Shown in pieces: positions 55,027-63,502 of a DNA stretch of 64,000 nucleotides (the first letter of the stretch is position 1; each line of letters starts with the position of its first letter). The notes beneath the pieces were generated by a model that ran no database searches, had not been told where the DNA came from, and was given only the letters and a program-made list of their open reading frames with translations. The position numbers were made by a program, and so were the translations under genes. Source of the DNA: Paraburkholderia bryophila (lineage in GTDB: Bacteria; Pseudomonadota; Gammaproteobacteria; Burkholderiales; Burkholderiaceae); contig NZ_QLTK01000002.1 in the NCBI RefSeq assembly GCF_003269035.1, positions 62,001 through 126,000 of the forward strand, read 5' to 3'.

Positions 55027-55109
55027 GCGGTGTGCTTGAGTCGCGCTGGCTGAGCTGGCGCGGCCCAAGCTCCGCTGATCGGGGAAGCACGGTAGGCATG
55101 GCGATCGCC

Positions 55110-55163
55110 GCAAGTACCGCAAGCATCGCATTCGCCGCAAGCACGGCAAGCACGGCAAGCACC
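55110..55163. repeat. Six tandem 9-bp repeats (GCAAGCACG type)
   Basis: Units GCAAGTACC, GCAAGCATC, GCATTCGCC, GCAAGCACG, GCAAGCACG and GCAAGCACC, in the non-coding gap downstream of copD. Confidence 0.7.
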
Positions 55164-55244
55164 GCCCGCAACTACCCACGCCCTGCGTCGCGCAACGAGC
55201 GCGTCCGTCATGCGCCACTTCTGCAACACCGATCCGCAGACATG

Positions 55245-55283
55245 ACAGCTCAAGCAGACAGCTCAAGCAGACAGCTCAAGCAC
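55245..55283. repeat. Three tandem 13-bp repeats (ACAGCTCAAGCAG)
   Basis: Three units, perfect except for the last base, just before the terminator of the convergent DUF2158 gene. Confidence 0.8.
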
Positions 55284-55285
55284 AT

Positions 55286-55323
55286 AAAAAAGCGCCGCAC
55301 GGCAAAAAGCGTGCGGCGCAATA
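55286..55323 (-). terminator. Terminator of the DUF2158 gene
   Basis: GCGCCGCACG and CGTGCGGCGC pair; on the minus strand the stem is followed by six T. Confidence 0.82.
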
Positions 55324-55366
55324 CACACGGTCGCCTGGCGGTGGCCAGCACATCCGTTACTGCTCG

Positions 55367-55588
55367 TTAAGCGGCAAGCGCGTGGCTTACCCGCTCGAGG
55401 GTCTCCTCCGGAAACATCTCCTGCCGCAGCTCACCCGCGTCGCTGAACCACTGGCAGATCAGCCAGTTGCCCGGTGCGAACAGCACCGGCCCGTTCCAGA
55501 TGGCTGTCATCGGACGCCCGCCCGACTTCAACCTCAATACCTCGCCCGCGCGATAAGCGGGTTTCGCGCGTCGCCTTGTCAATCGCAT
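55367..55588 (-). CDS. YodC family protein (DUF2158)
   Basis: 73 residues. The pattern AGEVLRLKSGGRPMTA followed by GNWLICQWF is that of the small DUF2158/YodC beta-barrel proteins, function unknown. AGGAG lies 6 bases before the ATG at 55588. Expressed behind, or just downstream of, the small membrane protein gene and ended by a T-rich terminator. Confidence 0.75.
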   Translation of the reverse strand: MRLTRRRAKPAYRAGEVLRLKSGGRPMTAIWNGPVLFAPGNWLICQWFSDAGELRQEMFPEETLERVSHALAA

Positions 55589-55614
55589 GGTGGGCTCCTG
55601 TCGAACAAATCTGC

Positions 55615-55917
55615 TTACTCGAAGCCGAGCCGGTGGCCGAGGATCGGCGCGCAGAACAGGGCGATCGCGCAGCCGGCGGCCTTGCCTTCGAGTTCGGCGC
55701 CCGCCGTGCGCGAGCCGTAGAGATGCGTGAGCAGATCGAACAGCTGCGGCAGGCAATAGATCACCGCCGCGCCAATGAAGCATTTCTCGATGACCGAGAT
55801 GCGCCAGCCGCGTTCGAAGGCGAGCGCCGCGCCGACGATGCGCAGCACGCCGAACATGACCAGTGCGCCGACGGCGGCCTGTTCGCGGATCAGATAGTCA
55901 GGAAGGAATTCGCCCAT
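55615..55917 (-). CDS. Hypothetical small membrane protein
   Basis: 100 residues with two or three hydrophobic stretches (AAVGALVMFGVLRIVGAALAF, CFIGAAVIYCLPQLFDLL, AAGCAIALFCAPILG). I do not recognise the family. GGGGA 6-7 bases upstream supports the ATG at 55917 (MGEFLPDYLI). 26 bp before the DUF2158 gene, so the two are probably cotranscribed. Confidence 0.68.
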   Translation of the reverse strand: MGEFLPDYLIREQAAVGALVMFGVLRIVGAALAFERGWRISVIEKCFIGAAVIYCLPQLFDLLTHLYGSRTAGAELEGKAAGCAIALFCAPILGHRLGFE

Positions 55918-56158
55918 GATGGTCCCCGATGCATGTGGTGTTTGCATGCATTTGAGCAAGGACCGGGCCATGTGTATGTCTGATGCCGAACAATCGGCTG
56001 GTGAGCCTTACTGGGTAAGGCTTTGAGCGGAAACCACGCGGGCCTTGGGAAGGCCCGTAAACGCCTGTTCGAGCCGGTTTGGTCCGGCGTGTTACGTTAC
56101 TGCGACGGCTCGCGCGTCACGTCACCGTAACGCGCGAGCAAGCGGCCTTGACGAAGCG

Positions 56159-57469
56159 TCAACGAATCCGCTCGATCTTCCCCACGAGGAACAGGTACGA
56201 CAGCGCACCGACCGCGCCGACCGCGCTCATGAACACCAGCGCCGGTTTGAAGTCGTTGTTCCTGACGATAAAGCCGATCACCACCGGCACGCAGATCGAC
56301 GACAGATTGCCCATCAGGTTGAACATGCCGCCGGTGAGGCCGAGCAACTCCTTCTTCGCCATCGACGACACCAGCACCCACGTGATCGACGCAAAGCCGC
56401 TGCCGAAGAACGCGATCGCCATGAAGAGGATCACCATCGCGGGCGTTTCGACATAGTTCGCACCGACGATCGCGGTCGAGAGCAGCAGCCCCGTCACGAT
56501 CGGCGCCTTGCGCGCCACGGTGACCGACACGCCGCGCCGGATCATCCAGTCCGACAGCGTGCCCGAGGCCAGAATGCCGACGAACGCGGCAAGGAACGGC
56601 ACCGCCGCCATGAAGCCGGCCTTCAGGAAGTCCATGTGCCGGTATTTGACGAGGTAGGTGGGGAACCAGGTGAGGAAGAACCACAGCGTCGAGGTTACCG
56701 CGATCTGCCCGATATACACGCCCCACAGCTTGCGGTTGCCGAGTACGGCGCGCCAGTCGGCGGCGCCGTAACGGGCGCGCCGTGGCTTCGCCGAGCCGCC
56801 CGATGCGTCGGATTCGCCGAGATCCACGAGGCCGCCACCCGCACGGATGGTCTCGAGTTCGGCTTCGTTGATGTCGCTCGCCTCCAACGGTTCACGGTAC
56901 GACGCGTACCACACCAGTGCCCACAGCACGCCGATCGCGCCGGTCAGAAAGAACACGCCCTGCCAGCCGAAATGCTGCTGCGTGAGCACGAGCGCCGGCG
57001 TCAGGAACGCGAGGCCGACGTACTGGCCCGAGGTATAACTGGCGATTGCCCGAGCCCGTTCGCTGTCGGGAAACCAGGTGGTGACGACGCGGTTGAGCGT
57101 TGGATAGGCCGGCGCCTCCAGCGCGCCGAGCAGCACGCGCAACGACAGCAGCACCGCGAACGCGCCGGCGAAACCTTGCAGGATCGTCGCGATCGACCAC
57201 AGGCCGATGATCAGCGCCAGTAGCAGGCGCGGCCGCGTGCGGTCCACCAGCATGCCGCCCGGAATCTGCAGCAGCGCGTAAGACCAGCCGAACGCGGAAA
57301 ACACCAGCCCCATCTGCGCCGGATCGAGTTGCAGATCCTGAGCGATCGCCGTGGCGGCGATCGACAGATTGCTGCGATCGAGATACGTGATGACCACGGT
57401 GATGAACAGCATCGCGAGGAGGCGGTGGCGTTTGCCGGTCGCTCGCGACTGGATGTGGGTTGTCTCCAC
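56159..57469 (-). CDS. dgoT: MFS transporter, probable D-galactonate importer (ACS family)
   Basis: 436 residues, 12 membrane helices. FITVVITYLDRSNLSIAATAIAQDLQLDPAQMGLVFSAFGWSYALLQIPGGMLVDR is the anion:cation symporter signature of DgoT/GudP. The start is taken as the GTG at 57469 (VETTHIQSRATGKRHR), with GAGGA 8 bases upstream; the frame is open to 57544 through low-quality sequence. It lies 83 bp behind dgoD, with a hairpin between, and probably imports galactonate for it. Confidence 0.88.
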   Translation of the reverse strand: METTHIQSRATGKRHRLLAMLFITVVITYLDRSNLSIAATAIAQDLQLDPAQMGLVFSAFGWSYALLQIPGGMLVDRTRPRLLLALIIGLWSIATILQGFAGAFAVLLSLRVLLGALEAPAYPTLNRVVTTWFPDSERARAIASYTSGQYVGLAFLTPALVLTQQHFGWQGVFFLTGAIGVLWALVWYASYREPLEASDINEAELETIRAGGGLVDLGESDASGGSAKPRRARYGAADWRAVLGNRKLWGVYIGQIAVTSTLWFFLTWFPTYLVKYRHMDFLKAGFMAAVPFLAAFVGILASGTLSDWMIRRGVSVTVARKAPIVTGLLLSTAIVGANYVETPAMVILFMAIAFFGSGFASITWVLVSSMAKKELLGLTGGMFNLMGNLSSICVPVVIGFIVRNNDFKPALVFMSAVGAVGALSYLFLVGKIERIR

Positions 57470-57519
57470 TGAGGGTGTCCTCGGGTTGGTTGTTATCGTG
57501 CATCGACAGCGCAAAGCAA

Positions 57520-57541
57520 AACGCCGCCCTCGGGCGGCGTT
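57520..57541 (-). terminator. Hairpin with T-tract between dgoD and dgoT
   Basis: AACGCCGCCC and GGGCGGCGTT (10-bp stem, 2-base loop); the minus strand continues TTGCTTT. It may lower dgoT expression relative to dgoD. Confidence 0.65.
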
Positions 57542-57552
57542 CATCTACGCAT

Positions 57553-58701
57553 TTACCACTCGGCGACGCTGCCGTCTTCATGGCGCCACACCGGATTGCG
57601 CCAGCGGTGGCCGACCTTCGCCATCTCGCGCACCTTCTCTTCGTTGACCTCGATGCCCAGACCCGGGCCCTGTGGAATCGAGACGAAGCCGTCTTCGTAC
57701 CTGAAGACTTCCGGATTCTTGATGTAGTCGAGCAGATCGTTGCCCTGGTTGTAGTGAATCCCCAGGCTCTGTTCCTGGATGAACGCGTTGTAGCTCACCG
57801 CGTCGATCTGCAGGCAGGTGGCCAGCGCGATCGGGCCGAGCGGGCAATGCAGCGCGAGCGCGACGTCGTACGCTTCGGCCATCGACGCGATCTTGCGGCA
57901 CTCGGTAATCCCGCCCGCGTGCGACGCGTCCGGCTGAATGATGTCGACGTAGCCGCCCGACAGAATATGCTTGAAGTCCCAGCGCGAATACAGGCGCTCG
58001 CCGAGTGCGACCGGCGTGTTGGTCTGGTTGACGATGTCGCGCAGCGCCTCGGCGTTCTCCGACAGCACCGGCTCTTCGATGAAGAGCAGCTTGTACGGGT
58101 CGAGTTCTTTCGCCAGCACCTTCGCCATCGGCTTGTGCACGCGGCCGTGGAAGTCCACGCCGATGCCGATGTTCGGCCCGACCGCCTCGCGCACCGCCGC
58201 GACGTTATTGATCACGCCTTGCACTTTGTCGAAGGTGTCGATGATCTGCAGCTCTTCCGAGCCGTTCATCTTGACCGCCTTGAAGCCGCGTTCGACCACG
58301 GCGCGCGCATTGTTCGCGACGTCGCTCGGACGGTCGCCGCCGATCCACGAATACACCTTGATCTTGTCGCGCACCTGGCCGCCGAGCAGCGCATGAATCG
58401 GCACGCCGTGATGCTTGCCCTTGATGTCCCACAGCGCCTGGTCGACGCCGGCGATCGCGCTCATGGTGATCGGCCCGCCACGGTAGAAGCCGGCCCGGTA
58501 CATGACCTGCCAATGGTCTTCGATCAGCAGCGGGTCTTTACCGATCAGATAGTCGGCGAGTTCTTCCACCGCCGCCGCGACCGTGTGTGCGCGCCCTTCG
58601 ACCACCGGCTCGCCCCAGCCGACGATGCCTTCGTCGGTCTCGATCTTCAGGAAACACCAGCGCGGCGGGACGATGAAGGTTTCGAGCTTGGTGATTTTCA
58701 T
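57553..58701 (-). CDS. dgoD: D-galactonate dehydratase
   Basis: 382 residues, exactly the length of E. coli DgoD; enolase superfamily. It turns D-galactonate into 2-dehydro-3-deoxygalactonate. Metal ligands are visible in [14 protein letters not shown] (Asp183 with His185), LLFIEEP (Glu) and [11 protein letters not shown] (Glu), and the catalytic His in [10 protein letters not shown] (about 285). [24 protein letters not shown] begins it. Genes for the kinase and aldolase (dgoK, dgoA) are not in this window. Confidence 0.95.
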   Translation of the reverse strand: MKITKLETFIVPPRWCFLKIETDEGIVGWGEPVVEGRAHTVAAAVEELADYLIGKDPLLIEDHWQVMYRAGFYRGGPITMSAIAGVDQALWDIKGKHHGVPIHALLGGQVRDKIKVYSWIGGDRPSDVANNARAVVERGFKAVKMNGSEELQIIDTFDKVQGVINNVAAVREAVGPNIGIGVDFHGRVHKPMAKVLAKELDPYKLLFIEEPVLSENAEALRDIVNQTNTPVALGERLYSRWDFKHILSGGYVDIIQPDASHAGGITECRKIASMAEAYDVALALHCPLGPIALATCLQIDAVSYNAFIQEQSLGIHYNQGNDLLDYIKNPEVFRYEDGFVSIPQGPGLGIEVNEEKVREMAKVGHRWRNPVWRHEDGSVAEW

Positions 58702-58775
58702 GGTGCGTGTCTCCTTGCGGCTTGGGCGCCTGCGAACATTTCGAGGATTCACATGCTACAACAAAAGCGCGTTTA

Positions 58776-58793
58776 AGTACTATTAATAGTACT
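58776..58793. promoter_or_regulatory. Perfect 18-bp palindrome in the dgo divergon
   Basis: AGTACTATT-AATAGTACT, midway between dgoD and the regulator gene. It is the obvious candidate operator of the FadR-type regulator. Confidence 0.7.
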
Positions 58794-58902
58794 ATTCGCC
58801 ATATAGTGATCGGATGGCGGTCATGGCAGGCAAGCTGCCGAAGCATTGGTCTGGAGGTTGAGATACCCGATAATCGCGCTCGTTCCGGCCTGGGTTGCCT
58901 CA

Positions 58903-59622
58903 GTGCCGATATCAATAGCGCCGCGAGGCCGCTGGGAGAAAGCTATTCAGCACGATCTGCATGGGCGCGTCGCCCATCTGCTGGCGACCGCGATTCTGCG
59001 CGGCGACTACGCGCCCGATTCGATCCTGCCGCGTGAAGCGGCGTTGATGGAAACATTCGGCGTGAGCCGCACGGTGCTGCGCGAGGCGCTGCGCACGCTG
59101 ACATCGAAAGGGCTGATCGAATCGCGGCCACGGGTGGGCACACGCGTGCGGCCCAAACAGGCGTGGAATCTGCTCGACGTCGACGTGCTCGACTGGTACT
59201 CGCGCGTTGCCGAGCCGATGACGTTTGCGCTCAAGCTGCAGGAAATGCGCGAGATGATCGAACCGTATGCCGCGGGTCTGGCGGCGGCTTCGCATACGGA
59301 AGACACGTTCTACGTGCTGGCCGCGGCGCATGGCGCGATGGTGGCGGCGCGCAACGTCGACGAATGGGTGCGTGCCGACCTGCAGTTTCATCTGAGCGTG
59401 CTGAGCGCGTGCAGCAACGAATTGCTGATTCCGTTAGGCACGTTGATCGAGCGAACGCTGGAAGCGCAACTGCGGCTGAATGCGAAACGCGCGGACGTAT
59501 TCAACGCGTCGCTCGGCGAGCACACCGCCGTGTTCGAAGCGATTCGCGAGCGCGATGCCGAGGCGGCGCGCGCGGCAATGGCAGGTTTGCTGGGTGTGAC
59601 GAGAGGGCGGATCGAAGGCTAG
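58903..59622 (+). CDS. dgoR: FadR/GntR family regulator (DgoR-like)
   Basis: About 239 residues. GntR HTH: LATAILRGDYAPDSILPREAALMETFGVSRTVLREALRTLTSKGLIESRPRVGTRVRP; then the segment AWNLLDVDVLDWYS, close to the linker of E. coli DgoR, and an FCD effector domain with His/Asp metal ligands (ADLQFHLSVL, EHTAVFEAI). The start is unclear: a strong GGAGG at 58853-58857 is not followed by a usable ATG, and the frame offers TTG 58846, TTG 58858 or GTG 58903; I give the last. Probably represses dgoD-dgoT. Confidence 0.85.
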   Translation: MPISIAPRGRWEKAIQHDLHGRVAHLLATAILRGDYAPDSILPREAALMETFGVSRTVLREALRTLTSKGLIESRPRVGTRVRPKQAWNLLDVDVLDWYSRVAEPMTFALKLQEMREMIEPYAAGLAAASHTEDTFYVLAAAHGAMVAARNVDEWVRADLQFHLSVLSACSNELLIPLGTLIERTLEAQLRLNAKRADVFNASLGEHTAVFEAIRERDAEAARAAMAGLLGVTRGRIEG

Positions 59623-59734
59623 GGGATTGGTTTGCCGCGCCGAGTTTTACGGCGATTGGCGCGGGCAGTGGGTGTTGGGTGTGCTGCGACTGGCAGCGGT
59701 GTCGCGGGTCCGCCACCCGCTCGCGCTCAAGCTT

Positions 59735-61015
59735 TCAAGCCGCCGCGATGCGGTTCAACTCGGCGTCGTTGGGCGGTTGCAGCGCGCACGACGTGCCGCC
59801 CGGCGTGTACATCATCACCACGCAGCGATTGCATGACGTGCAGCCCGACTGTGTTGCCGCCTGCTCCACCTGTACCGCTTGATCTGATCGAGCCGCCGCG
59901 CGTTCCGCTTGCGAGCGCAACTGCCCGACAAACCCCGGATCGAATACCAGCGCACGCGCCATCGCGACCGCGTCGAAACCTTCCCGCATCGCCAGTTCGA
60001 CGTTCGCCAGCGAACGCACGCCGCCGAGATAGGCCAGCGGCATCCGCACCGCTTCCCGTACCTTGCGCGAATGCTCGAGGAAATACATCTCTCTGAAGCC
60101 GTCGAAGGTCGGCTCGGTCAGTTTCTGCAGCGACATCGCGCATCGCACGATCGGGTTCGATACGTTTGCGCGCGCTTCGGCCGGCATCGGGCTGCCGAAT
60201 AATTGCCACACCGATTCGACGTTCATCCCGCCACTTAGCACCAGCATGTGCGCGCCGTCGGCTTCCAGGAGGCGGGCGATCGTGGCGGCGTCGTCGGCGG
60301 TGCCGCCGCCTTTCACGCCTTCGGTCACGCCGATCTTGCACAACACCGCCATATGCCGGCCGACCGCGTCGAGCACCGCGCGCAACACCTGGCGCGGAAA
60401 GCGGGCGCGCTCTTCGGGCGAGCCGCCGTACGCATCGCGTCGATGGTTATAAAGCGGCGACAGGAACTGGCTCAACAGATAGCCGTGGCCCATATGAATC
60501 TCGACCGCGTCGAAACCCGCTTCGCGCGCAAGGCGTGCCGCCTGCGCGAATTGCTGCGCGTAGACGTCCATGTCGCGTTCGGTCATTGCCTGTTTGAAGA
60601 AGCGGCCGCTCATCAGGCCGACTTTGTTGAAGCCGCCCGATGCGCTGAGCGGCCGGCGTGTCGATAGCTCCGGCAAAAACGTGAAGCAGCCGCCGTGCGT
60701 GATCTGCGCGCAGGCCGCGGCGCCATGACGATGCACCGCGTCGGTCAATGCGCGTAACGGCGCGACCGTCGCGCGCGTCAGTTGCGCCTGATCGACGAAC
60801 GTGCGGCCATCGGCGCTGACCGCGCAATACGCGACGGTCGTCATCGCGGCACCGCCCGCCGCGATGCGTTCGTGCAGTTGGACGAGCATCCGCGACGGGA
60901 CACCGCCGGGCGTCATGCCTTCATTGGTGGCTGATTTGATCAGGCGGTTGCGCAGCGTGACGGGCCCGATGCGAAGCGGGCTGAAGGGACTCGGAGGATT
61001 CGGGGCAGCACTCAT
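59735..61015 (-). CDS. NADH:flavin oxidoreductase (Old Yellow Enzyme-like) with C-terminal Cys motif
   Basis: 426 residues, a TIM-barrel FMN enzyme. FSPLRIGPVTLRNRLIKSATNEGMTPGGVPS at the N-terminus, EIHMGHGYLLSQFLSPLYNHRRDAYGGSPEERARFP in the middle and LGGVRSLANVELAMREGFDAVAMARALVFDP for FMN phosphate. The end carries C392-x2-C395-x2-C398-x11-C410, close to the CxxC-x3-C-x11-C [4Fe-4S] motif of 2,4-dienoyl-CoA reductase, but the second FAD domain of that enzyme is missing. Monofunctional; substrate unknown. Confidence 0.87.
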   Translation of the reverse strand: MSAAPNPPSPFSPLRIGPVTLRNRLIKSATNEGMTPGGVPSRMLVQLHERIAAGGAAMTTVAYCAVSADGRTFVDQAQLTRATVAPLRALTDAVHRHGAAACAQITHGGCFTFLPELSTRRPLSASGGFNKVGLMSGRFFKQAMTERDMDVYAQQFAQAARLAREAGFDAVEIHMGHGYLLSQFLSPLYNHRRDAYGGSPEERARFPRQVLRAVLDAVGRHMAVLCKIGVTEGVKGGGTADDAATIARLLEADGAHMLVLSGGMNVESVWQLFGSPMPAEARANVSNPIVRCAMSLQKLTEPTFDGFREMYFLEHSRKVREAVRMPLAYLGGVRSLANVELAMREGFDAVAMARALVFDPGFVGQLRSQAERAAARSDQAVQVEQAATQSGCTSCNRCVVMMYTPGGTSCALQPPNDAELNRIAAA

Positions 61016-61129
61016 GAACGATGACGATGGTGTGGGTGGCTCGCGACCGCCTCATTCTGAAGTCGCCGCCGCGCCGCACATCGTCCATCTGGACTACTCA
61101 AGCCAGTCGGCTCGGCTCGCCGTCAGCGC

Positions 61130-62668
61130 TCAATCCATCGCCGCATGGGCGACCGACGCATCCGGCGCCTTACGCGAAGGCCGAATCAGCAACAGCAGCG
61201 GAATCACCAGCAGCGTCGCCATGAACATCAGCTTGAAGTCGTTCAGATACGCGATCATCGACGCCTGCTGCGTGATCGACACGTTCAGCGCCGCGATGTC
61301 GTAGTTCGAGCCGCTCGCGAGCATGGGCTGCATGGCGGGATTGAACGGCGTGACGTTGGCCGCGAGATCCGCGTGCGAAACCTGGGTGTTGCGCGTCATC
61401 AGCGTCTGGACGATCGAAATTCCGATACTGCTGCCGATATTGCGCATCAGGCTATACGTCGCGGTGCCGTCCGCGCGGAGTTCGGGCGTGAGCGTCGAGA
61501 AAGTCAGCGCGCTCAGCGGCACGAACACGAGTCCGAGCCCGAAGCCTTGAATCACCCCCGGCCAGACGATGTCCGACTCCGACAGCACGATCGTGTAATG
61601 CATCATCTGCCACAGCGCGAACGCGGAGATCAGGAAACCGGCGAGCAGCAACAGCCGCGCGTCGATCCGTTTCAGCAGCCGCCCCGCGAACAGCATCGCG
61701 ATCATCGTGCCGGCGCCGCTCGGCGCGGTGACGAGGCCGGTGGTCGCGACCGGATAGTTCATCAGGTTCTGCAGCATCGGCGGCAGCAACGCGCGCGTGG
61801 CGTACATCACCGCACCGATCACGAAAATGAAAAACGTCCCGGTGGCGAAGTTCGGGTCTTTCAGCAACTCGTATTTGAAGAACGATTTTTTGCCGACCGT
61901 GGCGGTATGCACGAGAAAAAACGCGAACGCGATCGCCGCGACCACTGCCTCGATCACGATTTCGTGCGAGCCGAACCAGTCGAGTTGCTCGCCGCGATCG
62001 AGCATGGCCTGCAACCCGCCGATCGCGAGGCCGAGCGTGGCGAAACCGAAGGCGTCGAACCTGGCGTCGGGTTTCGGCGCACGCGCGGGCAGGAAGGTCG
62101 CGACGCCGAACAGCGCGAATGCGCCGATCGGCACGTTGATGAAAAACACCCAGCGCCAGTTGTAGCTGTCGGTGAGCCAGCCGCCGAGCGTCGGGCCGAG
62201 AATCGGTCCGACCATCACGCCCATGCCCCAGACCGCCATCGCCTGGCCCTGCTTGTCGCGTGGATTGATGTCGAGCAGGATGGACTGAGACAGCGGCACC
62301 AGCGACGCGCCGAACACCCCTTGCAGCAAACGCGACGCGACGATCTGCGTGAGCGTTTCGGACAACCCGCACAGCGCCGACGACACCGTGAAGCCGCCGA
62401 TCGCGACGATCAGCAGCCGCTTCACGCTCAGCCGGTCGGACAGCCAGCCGGTGAGCGGCGTGGCGATCGCGGCGGCGACGATGTACGAGGTCAGCACCCA
62501 CGTGATCTCGTCCTGCGACGCGGACAGCGTGCCTTGCATATGCGGCAGCGCCACGTTGGCGATCGTGCTGTCGAGCGTTTGAATCAGCGTCGCCAGCATG
62601 ATCGAGATCGTGATCATGGGCCGGTTGAGCGGCGCGGCGGCGCTGACCGGCGGGGAGTCGAAAGACAT
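61130..62668 (-). CDS. DHA2 family MFS multidrug exporter (EmrB-like)
   Basis: 512 residues with 14 membrane helices. LATLIQTLDSTIANVALPHMQGTLSASQDEITWVLTSYIVAAAIATPLTGWLSDRL is the DHA2/EmrB N-terminus, and WGMGVMVGPILGPTLGGWL is motif C. ATG at 62668 (MSFDSPPVSAA) is chosen. An EmrA membrane-fusion gene is not adjacent. The divergent MarR gene is the likely regulator. Confidence 0.92.
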   Translation of the reverse strand: MSFDSPPVSAAAPLNRPMITISIMLATLIQTLDSTIANVALPHMQGTLSASQDEITWVLTSYIVAAAIATPLTGWLSDRLSVKRLLIVAIGGFTVSSALCGLSETLTQIVASRLLQGVFGASLVPLSQSILLDINPRDKQGQAMAVWGMGVMVGPILGPTLGGWLTDSYNWRWVFFINVPIGAFALFGVATFLPARAPKPDARFDAFGFATLGLAIGGLQAMLDRGEQLDWFGSHEIVIEAVVAAIAFAFFLVHTATVGKKSFFKYELLKDPNFATGTFFIFVIGAVMYATRALLPPMLQNLMNYPVATTGLVTAPSGAGTMIAMLFAGRLLKRIDARLLLLAGFLISAFALWQMMHYTIVLSESDIVWPGVIQGFGLGLVFVPLSALTFSTLTPELRADGTATYSLMRNIGSSIGISIVQTLMTRNTQVSHADLAANVTPFNPAMQPMLASGSNYDIAALNVSITQQASMIAYLNDFKLMFMATLLVIPLLLLIRPSRKAPDASVAHAAMD

Positions 62669-62691
62669 GAGTGAGTGGCATGGCCAAATAG

Positions 62692-62703
62692 TAAGCATGC
62701 TTA
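62692..62703. promoter_or_regulatory. Palindrome in the emrB-marR divergon
   Basis: TAAGCATGCTTA, a perfect 12-bp dyad 24 bp from the exporter start codon; size and place suit a MarR dimer. Confidence 0.6.
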
Positions 62704-62802
62704 GTATATCGACTAGACAATGCGTCGCTATCGGGAGTTATGCGGAGCCTGAATTACGCGGCTTCAATCGCTGAAACAGCGGCGGCTTCGTATAATTCGC
62801 GC

Positions 62803-63246
62803 ATGAAAACCCAACTCGATGAGCGCTTCGGCTTTCTGATTTCCGACGTCGGCCGCCTGACCGGCAAGCGTTTCGACGATCTCGCGAAGTCATCGGTCGA
62901 TCTGACGCGCGCGCAGTGCCGTGTGCTGGCTTACCTCGCACATTACGGCGACATCAATCAGGCGCGCCTCGCGGACCTGCTCGAAGTCGCGCCGATCTCG
63001 GCGGGCCGATTGCTCGACCGGATGGAAGAGGGCGGCTGGATCGAGCGGACCGCCAACCCGCAGGACCGTCGCGAGCGCCAGGTCGGCATGACGCCGAAGG
63101 CCGAGCGCACGCTCGGCAAAGCGCGCAAGGTCGGCGACGAGGTCGCGCTCGAAGCGTTGGAGGGTTTCAGCGACGACGAAGCGAAGCAGTTGATCGCGCT
63201 GCTGCAAAGGGTGCGCGGCAATCTGAGCCGGCTGGTGGACCGCTGA
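62803..63246 (+). CDS. MarR family transcriptional regulator
   Basis: 147 residues. Winged HTH: QCRVLAYLAHYGDINQARLADLLEVAPISAGRLLDRMEEGGWIERTANPQDRRERQVGMTPKAERTL, with the DxRxR-type wing. ATG at 62803 (MKTQLDERFGFLI) is family-like. A TATAAT lies at 62791-62796, only 6 bases before the ATG, and no ribosome-binding site is visible, so the mRNA may be leaderless. Likely represses the divergent exporter. Confidence 0.92.
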   Translation: MKTQLDERFGFLISDVGRLTGKRFDDLAKSSVDLTRAQCRVLAYLAHYGDINQARLADLLEVAPISAGRLLDRMEEGGWIERTANPQDRRERQVGMTPKAERTLGKARKVGDEVALEALEGFSDDEAKQLIALLQRVRGNLSRLVDR

Positions 63247-63502
63247 ATCGGCCCCCGCGTTTCGCCGCCCCCATTTCTCCCGACGATCGCCACGCATCCA
63301 TCATTGCGACGTTGAACCACGCCGGCAATCGCGCTCGACCTGCCAATATGTTCAGGCGGGCGTCACTCGATCTTTCACGCTGTGTGGTTCCCGTGCCGGA
63401 CTGGCGCGTTTGCCGCTAGCCCGGGACGCTCAACGTCGCCAACCGTCATGCACGCTGCACGCGGCTTGCAAGTCGACCGGCACCGCCGTGGGGAAGTGAA
63501 GG

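Noticed and set aside
61145-62674. 509-codon plus-strand frame opposite the EmrB-like exporter
   Set aside because: Composition (Arg/Asp/His/Gln) shows it is the complement of membrane-helix codons.
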